Source: an uncultured Erysipelotrichaceae bacterium (lineage in GTDB: Bacteria; Bacillota_I; Bacilli_A; RF39; UBA660). From it: 5,964 nt of DNA. Positions 5,233 through 5,964 of this stretch are shown in pieces. The DNA lies in NCBI GenBank assembly GCA_902768065.1, contig CACXJP010000075.1, forward strand, positions 1 through 5,964. The letters are read 5' to 3'. The translations under genes and the position numbers were made by a program. How positions within the stretch are numbered: position 1 is the first letter of the stretch; each line of letters starts with the position of its first letter. The notes beneath the pieces were generated by a model that saw only the letters and a list, made by a program, of their open reading frames with translations, did no database searches and was not told where the DNA came from.

Positions 5233-5415
5233 ATGGCAAAGTATAATATTAGTTTTACTTTTGATGATAATAATTCATTAAATGATATTTTTATTAGAGT
5301 ATTATTGAGAGAGATTAGCAATTTAAAAAAGAATAAAAATAGTGTATCATTATCTTGTATTTATACTTCTCTAAATGAAGGAGGTAATGAGTATATATTT
5401 AGAGAGTATGAATAA
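5233..5415 (+). CDS. Hypothetical 60-residue protein upstream of the recombinase
   Basis: ATG 5233 follows AGGTGG (5223-5228) by 4 nt. The product begins with an alternating hydrophobic strand (KYNISFTF), followed by an amphipathic helix (SLNDIFIRVLLREISNLKKNK, about residues 15-35) and a short C-terminal strand region. It has no membrane segment and I recognise no family. Its stop overlaps the start of the recombinase by 8 nt (5408-5415), so the two are probably translationally coupled. This suggests a role linked to recombination or its control, such as a small accessory or excision factor. That function is inferred from position only. Confidence 0.6.
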   Translation: MAKYNISFTFDDNNSLNDIFIRVLLREISNLKKNKNSVSLSCIYTSLNEGGNEYIFREYE

Positions 5416-5964
5416 TACATATAATGTTGGTTTATATATAAGATTATCTCGTGAAGATGATGATAAGAATTATGAGAGTGAAAGTATAACTAATCAAAAG
5501 AGTTTATTACTTCAATATGCAAAAGAAAACAATTTAAGAGTTTATGATATTTATATTGATGATGGATTTAGTGGAACAAATTTTGATAGACCAGGATTTA
5601 AAAGATTAATTAAAGATATTGAAAATAAGAAAATCAATATGGTTATTACAAAAGATATGTCTCGCCTTGGACGTGATTATATTGGAACAGGAGAACTCGT
5701 TGAGAAGTTCTTTCCAGAACATAATGTTAGGTATATTGCAGTTACTGATAACATTGATACTTATCTAGATTCAACTAATAATGATATAGCACCTTTTAAA
5801 GCAATCATGAATGATTTTTATGCAAAGGATATATCTAAGAAAATAAAGTCTAGTCTTAGAGCAAAAATGAAAGATGGTAAATATGTAGGTGGTAGAGCTC
5901 CGTTTGGGTATACTAAAGACAAGGATAATAAGAATCAATTAATTGTTGATTCAGAACAAGCTAT
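5408..5964 (+). CDS. Large serine recombinase, 3' end cut off by the window
   Basis: The N-terminal 185 residues are visible. YIRLSRED (residues 10-17) contains the catalytic Ser14 and the Arg12 of the resolvase fold. ESITNQKSLL (about 24-33), DDGFSGTNFDRPGF (about 52-65) and KDMSRLGRDY (about 80-89, with the active-site arginines) follow in the usual order. GGRAPFGY (about 160-167) marks the start of the zinc-ribbon/recombinase DNA-binding region. This is the layout of large serine integrases such as TnpX/TndX and phage integrases, which cut attP and attB through a phosphoserine link and integrate or excise a circular element. The ATG at 5408 overlaps the previous gene's stop. An in-frame ATG at 5387 sits 2 nt after AAGGAGG (5378-5384) and would add seven residues; that ribosome binding site is far for 5408 and close for 5387, so the exact start is uncertain. 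Confidence 0.95.
   Translation, partial: MNNTYNVGLYIRLSREDDDKNYESESITNQKSLLLQYAKENNLRVYDIYIDDGFSGTNFDRPGFKRLIKDIENKKINMVITKDMSRLGRDYIGTGELVEKFFPEHNVRYIAVTDNIDTYLDSTNNDIAPFKAIMNDFYAKDISKKIKSSLRAKMKDGKYVGGRAPFGYTKDKDNKNQLIVDSEQA

Noticed and set aside
1..5964. CRISPR arrays, insertion sequence ends and minus-strand genes
   Set aside because: No regularly spaced repeats, no transposase apart from the serine recombinase, no matched terminal inverted repeats, and I saw no convincing coding sequence on the minus strand.

Overview
The window is very AT-rich. It uses strong AGGAGG-type ribosome binding sites, mostly TAA stops and short T-tailed intrinsic terminators, and every supported gene lies on the + strand. 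This points to a low-GC Firmicute (Bacillota), perhaps one of the uncultured Mollicutes-like or Erysipelotrichia-like gut lineages. That placement is inferred from composition and gene style, not from a marker gene.

Left half (1-3548), chromosomal-type genes. The window opens inside the 3' end of a thioredoxin-fold protein with a CPHC motif. A good promoter (TTGATT, 17 bp, extended TATAAT) then drives a 329-residue acyltransferase of the PlsC/LPLAT superfamily, identified by HX4D and YPEG motifs. It is followed by a hybrid sensor histidine kinase with about seven membrane segments, HisKA, HATPase and receiver domains, and an unusual C-terminal tail. Both complete genes end the same way: the last codons form one arm of the terminator hairpin and the stop codon lies in its loop.

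Middle (3549-3973), no convincing protein gene. First comes a roughly 230-nt stretch that looks like a noncoding RNA: nested long-range pairings, then a strong terminator with a UGCG loop. Next is a good promoter (TTGAAA, 16 bp, extended TATTAT) followed by a roughly 130-nt leader with a 16-codon leader ORF, a hairpin that would hide the leader ORF's ribosome binding site, and a terminator placed just before the AGGAGG of the next gene. The layout resembles transcription attenuation.

Right half (3974-5964), an accessory module. Small genes run co-directionally into a large serine recombinase that leaves the window: an unrecognised ORF broken by an in-frame TAA after 27 codons, a 74-residue unknown, a winged-helix replication-initiator-like protein with a frameshift near its C-terminus, a 60-residue unknown, and the recombinase N-terminus, whose start overlaps the preceding stop. 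The recombinase indicates an integrative or mobilizable element or prophage. The element's ends are not identifiable here. The lesions suggest decay, programmed decoding or assembly errors.

The most promising items for something undescribed are the structured RNA candidate, the leader/attenuator, and the interrupted genes next to the recombinase.
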